Of a stretch of DNA of 64,000 bases, positions 45,328 through 57,599 are shown piece by piece. The notes under the pieces are model-generated. The model saw only the letters and a program-made list of their open reading frames with translations, did no database searches and was not told where the DNA came from. The position numbers were made by a program, and so were the translations under genes. Origin of the DNA: Pinus tabuliformis (lineage: Eukaryota > Streptophyta > Pinopsida > Pinales > Pinaceae); the NCBI GenBank assembly GCA_031772625.1, contig CM062819.1, positions 1,230,671,070-1,230,735,069 on the forward strand, given 5' to 3'. How positions within the stretch are numbered: position 1 is the stretch's first letter; each line of letters starts with the position of its first letter.

Positions 45328-46589
45328 TGTTGAGAAATCTATGGCATAGTGATTATATTATTTCTCTTATAATGACAACTTCTTGTGAGGAATTTTACTT
45401 TTCTTAATTAGGTTCTTCTTGTACTTGATTATTATTATGTGTTCTTCTTCATCAAACAACCACAAACCATAAAGAACAATGAGACAAAAGACACAAGATA
45501 TAGGTGATCATCCAAGACCAAAACCTCTCCAAGATTGAGAGGAAAATGCAACGAATTCTTCTTCTTGTATAATCTTCAATTGAAGAATTCCAAGACCTAG
45601 ACCCTTGACCAAGAACCCCTTTGATACCAAGTCAATGCTCCTTGTTTTATTAGCTCCTCTTTCCAACAACTTCAACCTATCCTGCAATTTCACCTTCGAC
45701 TTGCCTAGAATATGTAACTTTGACTTGCCCAAGAACTACAACTTCGACTTGCCCAGAAACTGTAAATTCAACTTTCCCAGAAACTGTAAATTTGACTTTC
45801 CCAGAAACTCCAACTTTGATTTGCCTAGAAACTACAACTTCGACTTGGATAGAAAATGAAACTAGAAATTGCAACTTCAACTCCAACCAAAAATTGCACC
45901 TACAACTTCAATTTTTCCTAGAAACTGCAACTTCTCTTCTTCGCTTAGGTAGATTCTCTCTCCTAGATAATTCGGCTTCCAGAACAACTCTTCTTGGTGA
46001 CCTAACTTCACTTTTGCAACTTGGCTTCACTGTAAAAAAATGTGCCCTAATTCCTTCATATGTGTGGAGAGAAGTAGCCCAAAATAAAACCCAAAACTTC
46101 GACTTCTTCTCCTTCCTTCTATCTCCTCTTCTTCGCACTTCTTTTCGTCTCTATGATTGAACTTGTGTGAGTGAGAAAGCATCTTCCAAATGAGGCCAAT
46201 TTTCTTATATATAGGCTTCATTATGCCTCCTATTAGGTCGACTTGACAAGTCCTTTGGCCGACTTATTACTCCATTAGGCCGACTTGATGCTTGCATGAT
46301 TGACTTGGTCTTGGAGGGTATTTTGACTCTTATTTGACTCAAATGATTTTATTGTAATATGTAATATGCTCAAATGGGTCATTCATACATGAAAATGACT
46401 TAATGACTTTATAACAAACCTAGAAGCACTCAATGGGTGATTTGGCCTATAAAAGTATATTTTCTTGAGCATGATACCCATGCCTTCAGACTTACAATGA
46501 TAAATTTATTTTTCTTACTTTCATTAAATACATAAAATAAAAATTACTCATGTCGTTATGAATATCTAACCTAGTTACATATTTCAACA
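45328..46589 (-). repeat. 3' LTR of the nested copia (1262 bp)
   Basis: Starts TGTTGAGAAATC, ends ATTTCAACA. Homologous to 51022-52126 but about 160 bp longer, mainly through a minisatellite at 45668-45905. Confidence 0.88.
45668..45905. repeat. Minisatellite in one LTR, about 26-27 bp unit
   Basis: About eight to nine units of the type AACTTCGACTTGCCCAGAAACTAC in tandem, with variants. The other LTR has only about three recognisable units (51358-51450). Frames through the array on both strands are artefacts. Confidence 0.85.
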
Positions 46590-48001
46590 CTCCCTCGTAA
46601 CTAGGGAGGTATTCATAATCCATACAAGGTACTTGGACATTATCAATATGAAGAATTCTCATAAGAAGAGTCGGATTAGTAACTCATTTGTTTAGCATCA
46701 TATCATCTAGAATTCTCATATAGCAAATCCTTGACTAACATGTCTATCTCTCCACAATATTAGAGCACAATGCTGGCGAGACGAATGATTTATAGACACC
46801 CTCATCATTGTCTCTCTCGCAACATACCCCACTTGGGTTCTCTCATAGTATGTCCCCCCAGACTATTCTTATCTTGTATTCCCAGTCCTCAAAGAACATC
46901 GGTCCTCTTTGACTACTCTTGTCTTGGATTCCCTAACACATCCTCAAAGAGTATCGAATGCCATATTCTTACCCAATCCTCCATTCTATATTCCCAAGTC
47001 AAGAAAAGAATGATGTGTCTATCTCTCCCTCTTAATTAGGAAGGATATACCTATTCTAATGAAGGAATGTACTCATTCCTATGAAAGGAATGTACCTAAG
47101 CTCCCTCTTGGCTTAGGAATTTATTTCCAAGTTTCTACCAAGTTAGAAACTTGTTTCTAGGCTCCCTCTTAATTAGGGACCTACAACGGTTCTTTAGGTG
47201 GCGATCATGGGTCAAACAAATTTCTTGAAGAAATCCTCCTTTCGATGTCATGAAACATCTTTTTCTATATATAAGAGCCTTCATCCTTTTGGGATTTCTT
47301 TGTAGGGAATTGACCATCCATCGCTTTCATTCATGAATTACGTTAGTCATGTCATCCTTTATTTCATTGGAAAGTGATCCATTAGTCCATATCTGGCCTT
47401 CCTTCATGCATTTCTACCTTCTTCACATCATGTTTCCTTTATGATTTTTCATCCTACCACATGAGTGTCAGTTGTAGATAGAATATACAACTCTTCCTTC
47501 AATAGCCCTGCATTAGCCCATCCATATAGTATTTGGAAAAAAAAATGAACATTAAATCAAGGTTACTTTTGTGATGGTCTTTCATCATGACATCTTCCTT
47601 ATTGCATCGACATCCTGCATACATGTTGACACATCTCCAAACAATATACATTTTCAAGGGTCTCTTTCCTTTTCAAACCTCTTTGAGGTCTTCATATCCT
47701 TATTGGAGATATCATAGTTAGATATTTCAGTCCTTGGATGTTGATTGCCTTCTCCATAGTTGCATTTTTCATGATTTCTTCCTTTCCTTCTTCACACATT
47801 TTCTTCTAGGAACTTCCAACCAAAGTTCCTATAAATTTTTCAACCACCTCATATTTCATATGAGTACATATTATGTTAATTTCATCTAGTCAATGTGTGA
47901 CCCATGTCATCCTTCATCCTTCTAAAGGAGGATATCCTTTCTTTTGATCATGCTCTCGAAGTAGAGCATTCATAATATCTACAACCATATGACATGACTT
48001 A

Positions 48002-48043
<42 letters not shown>

Positions 48044-48490
48044 ACATACCTCATTTCTTCCTTTAGGTCATCTATACTTCCTTTAGCAACTTCTTTGATT
48101 GAAATAAATTCATTCCCTTGACCTGTTTCACTTCTTTCAATATCATACCATCATCCCATGGATTCCATACAAGTTGGAATTTTTGGTGAGACACTTGCTT
48201 CTTTTAGAAGGTGAACCTTCCAATGAAGATTCCAACGAAGGATCTTGATCATCCTCATCCTACAAATGCTCCATTTGAATGATGTGTAATTTACTTTATA
48301 CTAGATGAATTTCTCTTTCCCATAAGTACTACTTATGCTTCTAATGATGTTACCAAGAGCTACATTCTTCTATATGTGGATTCCATAGACTTCTAGCTTA
48401 GTTATCTTTCTTCTAAGATAATGTCATGATCTCTTTCCTTCACTCATATGCTTCTATGATGCCATCTTATAAATTGATGCATATTATCAT
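46590..48490. other. Interior of the nested copia without recognisable pol
   Basis: Starts with the polypurine tract (plus strand CTCCCTCGTAACTAGGGAGG). Several near-repeats of TCTTAATTAGG/CTCCCTCTT type follow (about 46575, 47030, 47100 and 47160). No copia RT, RNase H or integrase motif was found in any frame. It contains a (TG)n run. Confidence 0.55.
48004..48040. repeat. (TG)n microsatellite
   Basis: Run of TG dinucleotides of about 37 bp. Confidence 0.95.
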
Positions 48491-48680
48491 GCTTCTAATG
48501 ATTCCTACCATGATAACTATACTTTATAATAGAAAACATAAACTTAAGAAGAACTAGGTGAGGAAACATTATCTCAATAATAGTGGAGATCTTTAACTTC
48601 CTCCTTGAATTTCTTCTTTTCAGCTTCTTCCACTTCTTCAGTGATATGGGATTCTTCCCTTCTTTGTTTATTGTTGTCCT

Positions 48681-48755
48681 ACTTGAGATTAGGATAGTCT
48701 CTCTTGTAGTGTCCATAGCCTTGACATCCATAGCATTGGATCTGTGACTTATTGA
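48681..48755 (-). pseudogene. Zinc-knuckle remnant of the nested copia gag
   Basis: The minus strand encodes SQIQCYGCQGYGHYKRDYPN, a CX2CX4HX4-type nucleic-acid-binding knuckle in decayed form, downstream of gag as expected. Confidence 0.65.
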
Positions 48756-48794
48756 TCTTCTTATTTTTTTTAGGACCAAACTTGCCAAATATCC

Positions 48795-49955
48795 CTTTGC
48801 TTCTTCACATGATTGTTACATGTCATTTTGTGGCATTAGGAAAATGACCATCGGTTTGGATCTTTTTCTATCCAAAAATGTGTCCCAAGAACATTCCCCT
48901 ACAAAGTTAGAATCTAAATCATCCTAAATAAAGTGGAATTCTCAGATCCCATGGTACAAAACCTTGTTTTTGGCTATATGTACAGTTCCCTAGTTGATTT
49001 ATGCGCATACACAGACAAGACCATTAAAAGATGCACATAAGTACACATTGTCTTACACTATGACCTGCAAACATGACTTAACACATGTAAAAATAAAAAA
49101 TAAAGTCTAGAAGCATTGTTGGTAGCATCTATCCCTGCCAACAAGCTTAGAATGAGTGCCTATTCAATATTGATCCCTCCCATAATGGACCAACTCACCT
49201 TCCTTTATGGAACTCCTATCCCACTATTTGTGGATCTCATCCCTTGGAGAATGGATTGCAAACTTCCCATTTTGTGCCAATAAAACTACTACAAGTTTGA
49301 GGATTGGGAGAGGATTATTGGAAGTAGGTTTATGTTGTTGAGATTAGGTTGGAAGGATATTCTTGCATGGAAATGGGTTGGAGATTGTAGAAGGGACTTG
49401 CATCATCAAGGCTATATGGTTGTAATGATTTTCTCTAATTTATTAATATAAAATCAATTGTTCTTTCTCAATTACATCTTTATTGATCTAATTTTATGAT
49501 TTCTTGATCACCTACATAGATTGTGATTGCATATTGATCAATTTATGATATATAATTGGTTAATTAGTTAATTTATCTCTTTAGTTATATGTTGGTTACT
49601 TTGATGTATTTTTTGACTCTATCTGTGTAGATCTCTTTCAAAAAATTATGGAGAATCTGTGGGGAGTGACGAGAGGATATCTAAAGAATCGAGGAAGAAA
49701 TGGTACAAACCTTTGAAGGGGACTTCATCAATAATTTCATTTAATCGGTAAGAGGCCTTTATCATTGTATTTTCTTTCAGCCTATCAAAGCCTATAGAAA
49801 GGTAGTAGCTCTTTTTTTTTGTTACTAGGGTTCTTTGAAGTCTAGGGAGATCCCTCTTGTCTGCAACAGGGATAAGTCCACATAAAAAATGACAACAAAT
49901 GTTTGATCTTGCTCATCTGATCCTATATCACTTTTTCCCTTCAACTTGTTTTCTT
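48795..49955. other. Interior spacer of the nested copia, nothing recognised
   Basis: Non-coding between the gag frame and the zinc-knuckle remnant. That is an unusually long gap, so part of it (about 49115-49870) may be a further insertion; no paired ends could be shown. Confidence 0.4.
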
Positions 49956-49962
49956 CAAACTT

Positions 49963-50502
49963 TCATAGTGACCACAAATTATTGAATGGGATAGATTTCT
50001 CTTCTTCATAGGCCTTTGATGCAAGGTTTCCTTGTTCATCAGTTATATCATTTAGAATAATGGTAATCATTTCTTTATTAGATATCATCTCTCCAATATA
50101 TTGAAGTTGATTCCTTATTTGAGATGCTTTGGTAAGAGATGAAGATATCCCTTCATCCTTTGGTGCTTTCAATTTGTATAGATCATATTTTAGTGATATG
50201 ATTTTTCCTATCGTTCTTTCAAAGAATAGTTCTATTAGCTTATCATATATCCCTTTTGATGTCTCCAACTCTACTATATAGGGGATAAGGGAGTCCTTGA
50301 TGGATTCTGTAAGAATCCTTTGATCCCTTAGATCCCTTTTCATATATTTAGATAGTTCTTTCCCTTTACATGGTTTGGATACTTTTCCATTGACATGATC
50401 AATAAGTCCATTTTCCTTGAGGACTAAGTCTATCCTCCTTTTCCATGCAAGGAAGTTCGAAAACCCAACCAACTTGTTGTTCTCCTTGCAAAACGAAGTC
50501 AT
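49963..50502 (-). CDS. gag: gag of the nested copia (179 codons)
   Basis: Minus-strand frame beginning MTSFCKENNKLVGFSNFLAW, then KRRIDLVLKENGLIDHVNGK, SKGIYDKLIELFFERTIGKI and ITIILNDITDEQG. This is the DUF4219/UBN2-type copia gag. The same gag type occurs in the copia at 57844-63011. It lies about 0.5 kb after the primer site. Confidence 0.82.
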   Translation of the reverse strand: MTSFCKENNKLVGFSNFLAWKRRIDLVLKENGLIDHVNGKVSKPCKGKELSKYMKRDLRDQRILTESIKDSLIPYIVELETSKGIYDKLIELFFERTIGKIISLKYDLYKLKAPKDEGISSSLTKASQIRNQLQYIGEMISNKEMITIILNDITDEQGNLASKAYEEEKSIPFNNLWSL

Positions 50503-51009
50503 TTTACTATATTTAATTATAGAAATAAAGATACTTACTTGTCAAGTGAAGATGAACTCTTCAACTTGATCCCTTTGTTTATGATGATTGATGACTTCTT
50601 GATGATGTCTTAATGCTTCATGGATGATCTTCTTCAAGGATAAGGATTTTCTTTTGAGATGAAATCCTTTGCTTCAAAGAGAGGGAGATTTCCTTGATAT
50701 CGTTGATGATGATAACACCTTTGATCTTGGTCTTCAAGATGCTTTAAATCCAATTCCTTCCTTTCTTGAGTAGAGATAGTATCTTTGAGGTCTCCTTATT
50801 TGAGGTGATGATTGAGTGCGGATCCCAAGAATGCTCCTTTGATCAAATTAGGGTTTTGACTTTCTTCAAGATGATGATGTGATTCATGTCCTTGAAATTC
50901 CTTGGAGATGAGAGAATATTTTTGATGATTTGATGTCCTTGATACTTTTCTCAAAATTTTATCCTTGAGTGTCTGTTATTGATCTACCCTTCCTTGACTT
51001 GTTACCTTA

Positions 51010-51021
51010 GCTCTGATACCA
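51010..51021 (-). other. Primer binding site of the nested copia (tRNA-Met)
   Basis: The plus strand reads GCTCTGATACCA, a perfect complement of TGGTATCAGAGC, adjoining the LTR at 51022. Confidence 0.9.
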
Positions 51022-52126
51022 TGTTGATAAATCTAGAGAATAGAGATTAGATGATTTCTCTTATAATGATAATTTCTTGTGAGGATTTTACTTTTCTTAA
51101 TTATCTTCTTCTTGTACTTGAGTATTATTATGTGTTCTTCTTCATCAAACAGCTACTAAACCATAAATAAAAATGGGACAAAAGATATAAGATGTAGGCG
51201 ATTAGCCAGGGCCAAAACCTCTCCAAGATTGAGAGGAAAACACAACAAATTCTTCTTCTTATAGAATATTCAATTGATGAATTCCAATACCTAGACCCTT
51301 GACCAAAAACCCTTCTAGGATAAATTCAATGCTCCTTATTTAAGTATCTCATCTTTCCAGCAACTTCGACCTATCCTACAACTACACCTTTGACTTTCCC
51401 AAAAGCCACAACTTCGACTACAACTAGAAACTATAAATGCAACTTCAATTTTTCCTAGAAAGAGCAACTTCTCTTCTTCACTTAGGTTGATTCTCTCTAC
51501 TAGATAATTCGGCTTCCAGAAAAACTCTTCTTGGTGACATAAATTCACTTCTGCAACTCAAATTCATTACAACAAAATGTGCCCTAATTCCTTCACACGT
51601 GTGGAGAGAAGTATCCCAAAACAAAACCCAAAACTTCGACTTCTTCTCCTTCCTTCGATCTCCTCTTCTTCGCACTTCTTTTCGTCTCTATGATCGAGCT
51701 TGTGTGAGTAAGAGAGTCTCCTCCAAATGAGGCCGAGTGCCCTATATATAGGCTTCCTAGTACCTCCTATTAGGCTGACTTGACAAGTCCTTAGGCCTGA
51801 TTTTTCCTCTATTAGGACGACTTGTTGCTTGCATGATTGACTTGGTATTGGAGGGTCTTTTGACTCTTATTTGACTCAAAAAAATTTCTTGTAATATGTA
51901 GCATGCCCAAATGGGTCATTCATACATGACAATGATTCAATGACTTTATAACAAACCTAGAAGCACTCAATGGGTGCTTTCACCTATAAAAATAAATTAT
52001 CTTGAGCATGAAATCCATGTCTCAAGACTTAAAACAATAAATTTATTTTTATTACTTTAATTAAATACATAAAATATTAATTAATCATGTCATTATGAAG
52101 ACCAGACATATTTACATATTTCAACA
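51022..52126 (-). repeat. 5' LTR of the nested copia (1105 bp)
   Basis: Starts TGTTGATAAATC and ends ATATTTCAACA; partner of 45328-46589. Confidence 0.88.
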
Positions 52127-52131
52127 ATTAA
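52127..52131. repeat. Target-site duplication, right copy (ATTAA)
   Basis: ATTAA directly after the LTR end at 52126; partner of 45323-45327. Confidence 0.9.
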
Positions 52132-53465
52132 GATCAAAAATTCCATTTTTCAACATATTAAACTTTGTTATAATGTGATTATGATTATTCTTATCATAGA
52201 TGATGCATTGGTTGTTTTTAGATAAAACAAGATATCCCTTTTCAATAAGTTTCCCCATAATCAAAAAATTATGTGCTAAGACAAGAACATATAGAACATT
52301 ATTAATATGTTTTGTTTCACCTTGATTTGTCTTTACTATGATTGTTCCTTTACCTTTAGCTTCCATTGGCTTGTCATATCCTAACAGAGCTTCAAATTTA
52401 GTAGATTCATATATATTTACAAAGCCATCCTTTCTTCCATTCATGTGATTTCTACAACGACTATCCAAAATTCATACCTCTTTGCAAACCTTATTAGTTG
52501 AATCACAAGGTAAAAATAATTTTCTCACATCTTCATTCTCTTCAGGAAAGTTAGCTTGTTTCTTTTGTTTTTTACTCCAATTATGTTCATAATGGCTAAA
52601 TCTTTTACAGAACTTGAAATTTTTCATATATTTTACTTCCGCCATTACTGTAATTACCTATTCCTTTGTTGCTTGTAGGAAAACTTATTCCTTGACCTTT
52701 GCCTCCTCTATATGCTTGTCCTTTTCCTCTTCCACGAGTGCTCATAATTTTCTCATTTGAATAATTTTCAGCTTCTTAACCTTTAGTTTCATAAATATTA
52801 GCTTTTTCTTGGAAATATTGCTCAAAAGACTTTTCAGCTGATCTATTAATCCTTTTCTCATGAGACTGAAGAGATCCCATAGGCTCGTTCACTACAACTA
52901 AGTCAAATATTTAGATTCTTCAATAGAAAAAACAACGCCATCAAATTTTGCAGGAAGACTTATGTAAGAAAAAAATGATCTCTTAAATATTCTCCATAAG
53001 GTCTTATTTGATTTAGTATTCCCATCTCTAGTGAAAAATTCTTCCATTGACTCGAAGCTTTGCATGCAAATAGTTTCAAATTATCTTTTGAAAGATTACA
53101 GTTTAACAACTTTTAACTTATATGTTCCTTGATATGTTTTCTATAGCACATCCCATGCCTTCTTTTATTTTGTTGTTGCAATGAGTCTTGGAAAAATGGA
53201 ATCATGCACTGCTTGTTGGATGAAAAAAATAGCTTTTGATTCTCTTTTTCGATTTTGCCTCTACCGTTCCCTTTAGACTTGAGTCCAACATGCAAGAGCT
53301 TGAGAATTTACTAGTTTTGCATAACCATTTTCTACCAAATCCTACAAATCTTGTGAAAGAATCAATATCATCATATTAATGCTCCAAAAATAATAATTCT
53401 CACCTTTAAATATAGGTATTTGAGGCTGAGAAATATTAACATCACTATTGTTATTAGCCATTTGT
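52132..53465 (-). pseudogene. gag and protease region of the old copia
   Basis: Minus strand: the gag start near 53465 (MANNNSDVNISQPQIPIFKG), then YYFWSINM, and a Gly/Arg-rich zone (MSTRGRGKGQAYRGGKGQGI) near 52700. The protease-end segment follows (SRCRNHMNGRKDGF, then LLGYDKPMEAKGKGTIIVKT and NNVLYVLVLAHNFLIMGKLI) at 52468-52132. Copia-type throughout and heavily broken. Confidence 0.78.
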
Positions 53466-53536
53466 TTTAGCTTTCCAGAACTGTTGTAAAATAAGCTTCA
53501 AAACTAATTAAATATTTCCCAATAATGGAAAATGTC

Positions 53537-53546
53537 TTTGATACCA
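53537..53546 (-). other. Primer binding site remnant of the old copia
   Basis: Plus strand TTTGATACCA (minus TGGTATCAAA), three bases from the LTR edge; a tRNA-Met-type copia site. Confidence 0.7.
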
Positions 53547-53549
53547 AAA

Positions 53550-53897
53550 TGTAGAAAATTTATGAGGAGACAAACAAAGTCATGTAAAAAACATTATAAA
53601 TATTCAACTAAAAAAATCAAATATCTCAATGTTTAAGATTATTTATTCTTTTTCTTATTACTCATATGCCCAAAATAATCAAGTACAACAATATATATAT
53701 CCTTCAATACTTTTTTAACTATATAAATTTCCTTCACATTCTACAACTATGGAAATTTTCTTTTGACTCTAATTTCAACTAATCAGCCAAGTCTAATCCT
53801 AACTTCTTACTAATCTACTAACTCATAATATATGCTAACATAACTCATAATGATAATCTATACTGACAACTAACTCAATTAAGCATTATCTTGAATA
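53550..53897 (-). repeat. 5' LTR of the old copia
   Basis: Plus-strand start TGTAGAAAATTTATG; ends near GCATTATCTTGAATA. Partner of 41651-41973 with many differences. Confidence 0.78.
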
Positions 53898-55510
53898 AGA
53901 GGAAGGAGGCTTTAGGATTTTATTATTATTATTACTATTAAAGGAATTCGTTGCCAAAATTTCATAATATGTGGATGGTAAAACCATGAGTTACTTATTT
54001 GGAAAAAAATAAGAGTTGTATTAAAACTTGTCATGTACAAGCTCATTTAAATGTTCCCTTTTATTTTTCAAATTTTGATCTTCTCAATGTGAAAAGGTGG
54101 GATTCGTCAAAGAAGAAATATGGGTGTGTGAGTAATGATACATTTTCATTTTATCAATGTAAAGAGATTTAGGTATCTTGTTATGTAAAAAACTGTAAAG
54201 AGATTTAGGTATCTTGTTATGTAAAAAACTAGTTTAATGTTCCTTTTGCATAAGAAGATATATGGATTTATATGATCCTTTAAAGTTTAGGGAAAATTAT
54301 TAATTAATGTTTTGTTAATAAAATACGTCATATTTTTTAATATGGTTTGTATATAAAATTATTAATTTATGTAAGATACCCACCAAGGAATATCTCGAAG
54401 TTCCCATGAATTATTTGAGTTTATTTATTTTGGGTCATTGTGGTGTTTTAACAAACATTTGGCATGTAGTGTGTTGTAGGTGTCTCCACACAAGTTTTAA
54501 TTGAAATAACACAAACAGTGCTAAAAATACATGATAGAAGTTCTTCAGAATGATTGATATACACTTTGTATTAAAATTAAAGTGCATACATACCATTGGT
54601 AGTACATAGTCCAACAAATAAAGAGGAACAAGACAAGAGACATTGGTGAGAAAATGAAAGGTAGATGATTGTATGTGGTTGTTATACCTCAGGATAATAT
54701 CATAAATGAAATTTATTTTCCAATAGAGATAATAACATATATTTTCCCCCTCCAAATACATAGGTGCACTCAAAAAATTATACCAAAGGTACAACAATAT
54801 ATTTGTCTAGCAATTGTTTAGATTGTGGCCCATTGTAATAATACGCTCAAAACAAGAACCTTGTCTCCAACTAGTAGCAAGTAAATGTATTCATGATTTA
54901 TTAGGATTCTTAGGCAGTTAAGAGGGGAAACTCGACCCCATATTAGATTATAATCTCAAGCCTAATGGAAGCAGATAGCTCATTGTCATATTACTCAGAA
55001 ATTTTCTATCAAATAGATAACAAACTCAACCTAGGTAAGATAATAGAAACTTGGCCCATAAACCTAACTAAATTGTACTCTTCTTCATACTGAAATCAGC
55101 CCTTTGCGTACAACAAACTCGACCCAAGGTAAAGTATGGAACTCAACCTTTGATCATAATTATTATATGAGAACTTGTCCTTCACACAATAGCAAAAAAC
55201 TTTACTTATTCCCATAGGACATCAACCAAAATGACTGAGGGTGGCTTGGACTCTATGGCAGTGAAACATGGCCCTTCCTAAGCTTAGAATATCTTCATAT
55301 TTAATGGGTATGCACAACCTATCAAAAAATATAAAATAATCATAGATACAAGATAAATAAACTGATAATGTCATGAAACTTGCTTCTCTTTCTATTATCT
55401 TTGTTCTCGTTGAAGCACAATGACGAAATTTGAGTGATCTGCCTCATAAACTAGCTAGGGTGTATAATTTCAATGTTGCAACTAGAAAACCAATTTAAAG
55501 GTTTCCAAAA
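53898..55510. other. AT-rich sequence, no gene recognised
   Basis: No coding region or paired repeat ends. A short direct duplication (ATGTAAAAAACT...AGATTTAGGTATCTTGTT) occurs at about 54164-54232. Scattered ACTCGACCC/AACTCAACC phrases at about 54930-55150 hint at another decayed short repeat. Confidence 0.5.
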
Positions 55511-56630
55511 ACCTTAGATTCTTCCTCAAGAGCTCTCCAAATTTCTTTTTCTCAAATGGGCAAAGGAAAGAATGAGGAGAGACTTCCCCATTTTCCCTCT
55601 TTCATAACGCATTCACCATTTTTGTAAAAATTTACCATTCTATTTTAATAAATTCACTTTAGTGGATTTTCTAACTTTATATTTTTAAAGTGATGTATCA
55701 TTAGCCTAGGACCCTTGTCCCATTTTCACCACTTTAGCTTTTTTTTTAATGTTTTCTCCTAGGCAGATCATGTTCCCTTGATTAATTTTTTCCACCCTAG
55801 CCTACAACAACCTTCTTAAGCTAGTAGGCCACCTTCCTTGTGGTTCCTAAGAAAATGGGAGCATTACAAATTAATTTGATTAAATATTATATTAATGGAA
55901 ATAAAAATAGAAATTATAAGGAAAATATTAAAACTTAAATATAAAATAGATTTTCACATAATTTAATAGGTTTTTATTAGAACATACTCTCAACTATAAT
56001 CTAAGTCACACCTAAAATTGTGCTTGTAAGCTTAGTTTTTGAACACAAGTAAATGAGAATGAATTTAACAATATAAAATTTCTTATTTGAACATATAAAG
56101 CCATTCAATAATTTAGAAATATAACCAAACAACTTCATCTTATTGTTATTGAACATGCTTTTTAATGTTTTTGGAAATTTATTTTGATAAAAGAATTTAC
56201 ATTACTTTTTATGTTATTTAATATATATTTAAACTAAATTTTTTATAAATTTATTATGGGTGAAGTTTAATTTATCAAAGGGGTTATATGTATTCTCCCC
56301 AATTACTTAGGGGGCATGTGGAGAAGTTTCTCTAGCCTAATAAAGTCCTGTAGGCTAAGGCAAGGGAAAATTAACTAAGGGAACATGATTTTTCTAGGAG
56401 AAACATTACAAATGCTAAAGTGGTAAAAAGAGGAACATGTACTAGGCTAATGAAAAGTCACTTTATAAAATGACTTTATAAAAATAAAAAGATAAAAATG
56501 TGGCAAAAGTGGTGAATAAGTTATAAAAATGGGGAATGATGAGTCTTTTCTCATTCTAGTTTTTCGTCATTCGAGAAAAATAAATTTGGAGAGATCTTGG
56601 AGAAGATTCTAGGGTTTAGAAATTCTACCT
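55511..56630. mobile_element. Foldback element, about 350-bp inverted arms
   Basis: The left arm (55511-55866) and right arm (about 56288-56630) are imperfect inverse complements. Paired phrases include AGATTCTTCCTCAAGAGCTC with the complement of TCTTGGAGAAGATTCTAGGG, and CATGTTCCCTTGATTAATTT with that of AATTAACTAAGGGAACATG. The centre (about 420 bp) is very AT-rich and non-coding. No transposase is encoded. It resembles a foldback or long-armed MITE; exact ends and target duplication are unresolved. Confidence 0.72.
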
Positions 56631-57599
56631 GCTCGTAGATATATTCAGTGATCCATAAATTTTTGTGGATATTCCATTAGATAGTTTGTCAAAACAGATC
56701 TAATAAAATTATATTCCAAATCTGAAATTCTACACTACTAGAGTTTTATTATATTTCTAGATCTATAGATTTACTGTTAATAGTGCATGCATGCCAATGA
56801 AAATTATGTAGAAAATAGAGAATGGAAAAATAAAATCTTAGACACACATTTGATACAATATATGCTTTAGGAAACCCTTTTGGGATAAAAACCCAGCTAG
56901 AAGGTGAGGCTACTCCACTCACTTTCTCTGAATGGAAATATGGTTGCGAGTGCAAAGATGGCATGTAGCCTATGGCCTGCTGCAGTGTACAAGTCCTCTT
57001 TGTGCTCTACATACTGTCCCTCTTGCCTACTTTTTCTCAGTTATAGAACAAATTCACTCAAAAAAATGGAATCCCTTTTCCTCCTATTGGTCTGGTTTTA
57101 ACACAACCAGATACTGTACCAATGGTTAGGTTTGATTACCTAAACTCTTAACTAGAGTTACAATATAGACTCTTCTAGGTTATTCTACATCATAATCATG
57201 TGGATAGCCCTTTTTCCATGAATAATGGGGGCTCACATGGCATCCTCTCGAATTATGGTGGTGAAAATAGGAAGGTCAACTTCTGAGTGGCATAACTTTC
57301 ACATACAGACTCAAATTGATGTGATTCTTATATTGTTGGAAAGGTATTTAAGTGTAGAATATCATAAAAATTAATATCCCAAAATCATAAATTTTTTACC
57401 TTTAAAAAATATCATTTGATTCCTCAAGATGTTCTTGGAAGGTTTCAAACCCTATTTTTCCAATCTCGGTCATGCCGATGAAAATGGTCCCATGAGATAA
57501 TTCCTCCACTTTTTCCACTCTAAAAGCATCAAGATGGATGAAAAAAAATATAATGATCCAATCTGAATCACACCTCCCCATTTTGGGAGGCTTATGATC
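56631..57599. other. No gene recognised; possibly 3' end of the split gypsy element
   Basis: Short frames only. The part nearest 57600 lies downstream (minus strand) of the gypsy integrase end and may be its untranslated region. LTR ends could not be identified. Confidence 0.4.

Larger units (their letters stand above)
45328..52126 (-). mobile_element. Gag-only copia-type LTR element nested in the old copia (6.8 kb)
   Basis: Complete ends: left (3') LTR 45328-46589, right (5') LTR 51022-52126, TGTTGA...CAACA ends, ATTAA target duplication and a perfect tRNA-Met primer site at 51010-51021 (minus TGGTATCAGAGC). Only a gag (50502-49963) and a separate zinc knuckle (about 48755-48681) are recognisable. 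No protease, integrase or RT is seen in the remaining interior. That fits the non-autonomous terminal-repeat-with-GAG class, or an element that lost pol. LTRs differ by more than 10% by eye, so it is old. Confidence 0.85.
41651..53897 (-). mobile_element. Old minus-strand Ty1/copia element with later insertions
   Basis: Left (3') LTR 41651-41973, right (5') LTR 53550-53897. Read on the minus strand: primer site, gag (about 53465-52500), protease (about 52495-52127), then after a nested element the GAG-pre-integrase (about 45325-45165), integrase (about 44240-42875, itself interrupted), RT remnants with WVYKKK and CLYVDDL boxes, and the RNase H end (42251-42015). Flanking GGAGG (41646-41650) and AGAGG (53898-53902) may be a decayed target duplication. 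LTRs are strongly diverged by eye, so it is much older than the other elements. Heavily broken. Confidence 0.82.

Noticed and set aside
45605-46160. Repetitive frames in the nested copia LTR as a gene
   Set aside because: They are translations of the 26-27 bp minisatellite and nearby LTR sequence, on both strands.
49116-49869. Possible solo LTR inside the nested copia (TGTTGGTAGC...GCAACA)
   Set aside because: Flanking bases do not match as a target duplication and no other LTR features were found; left as unexplained spacer.
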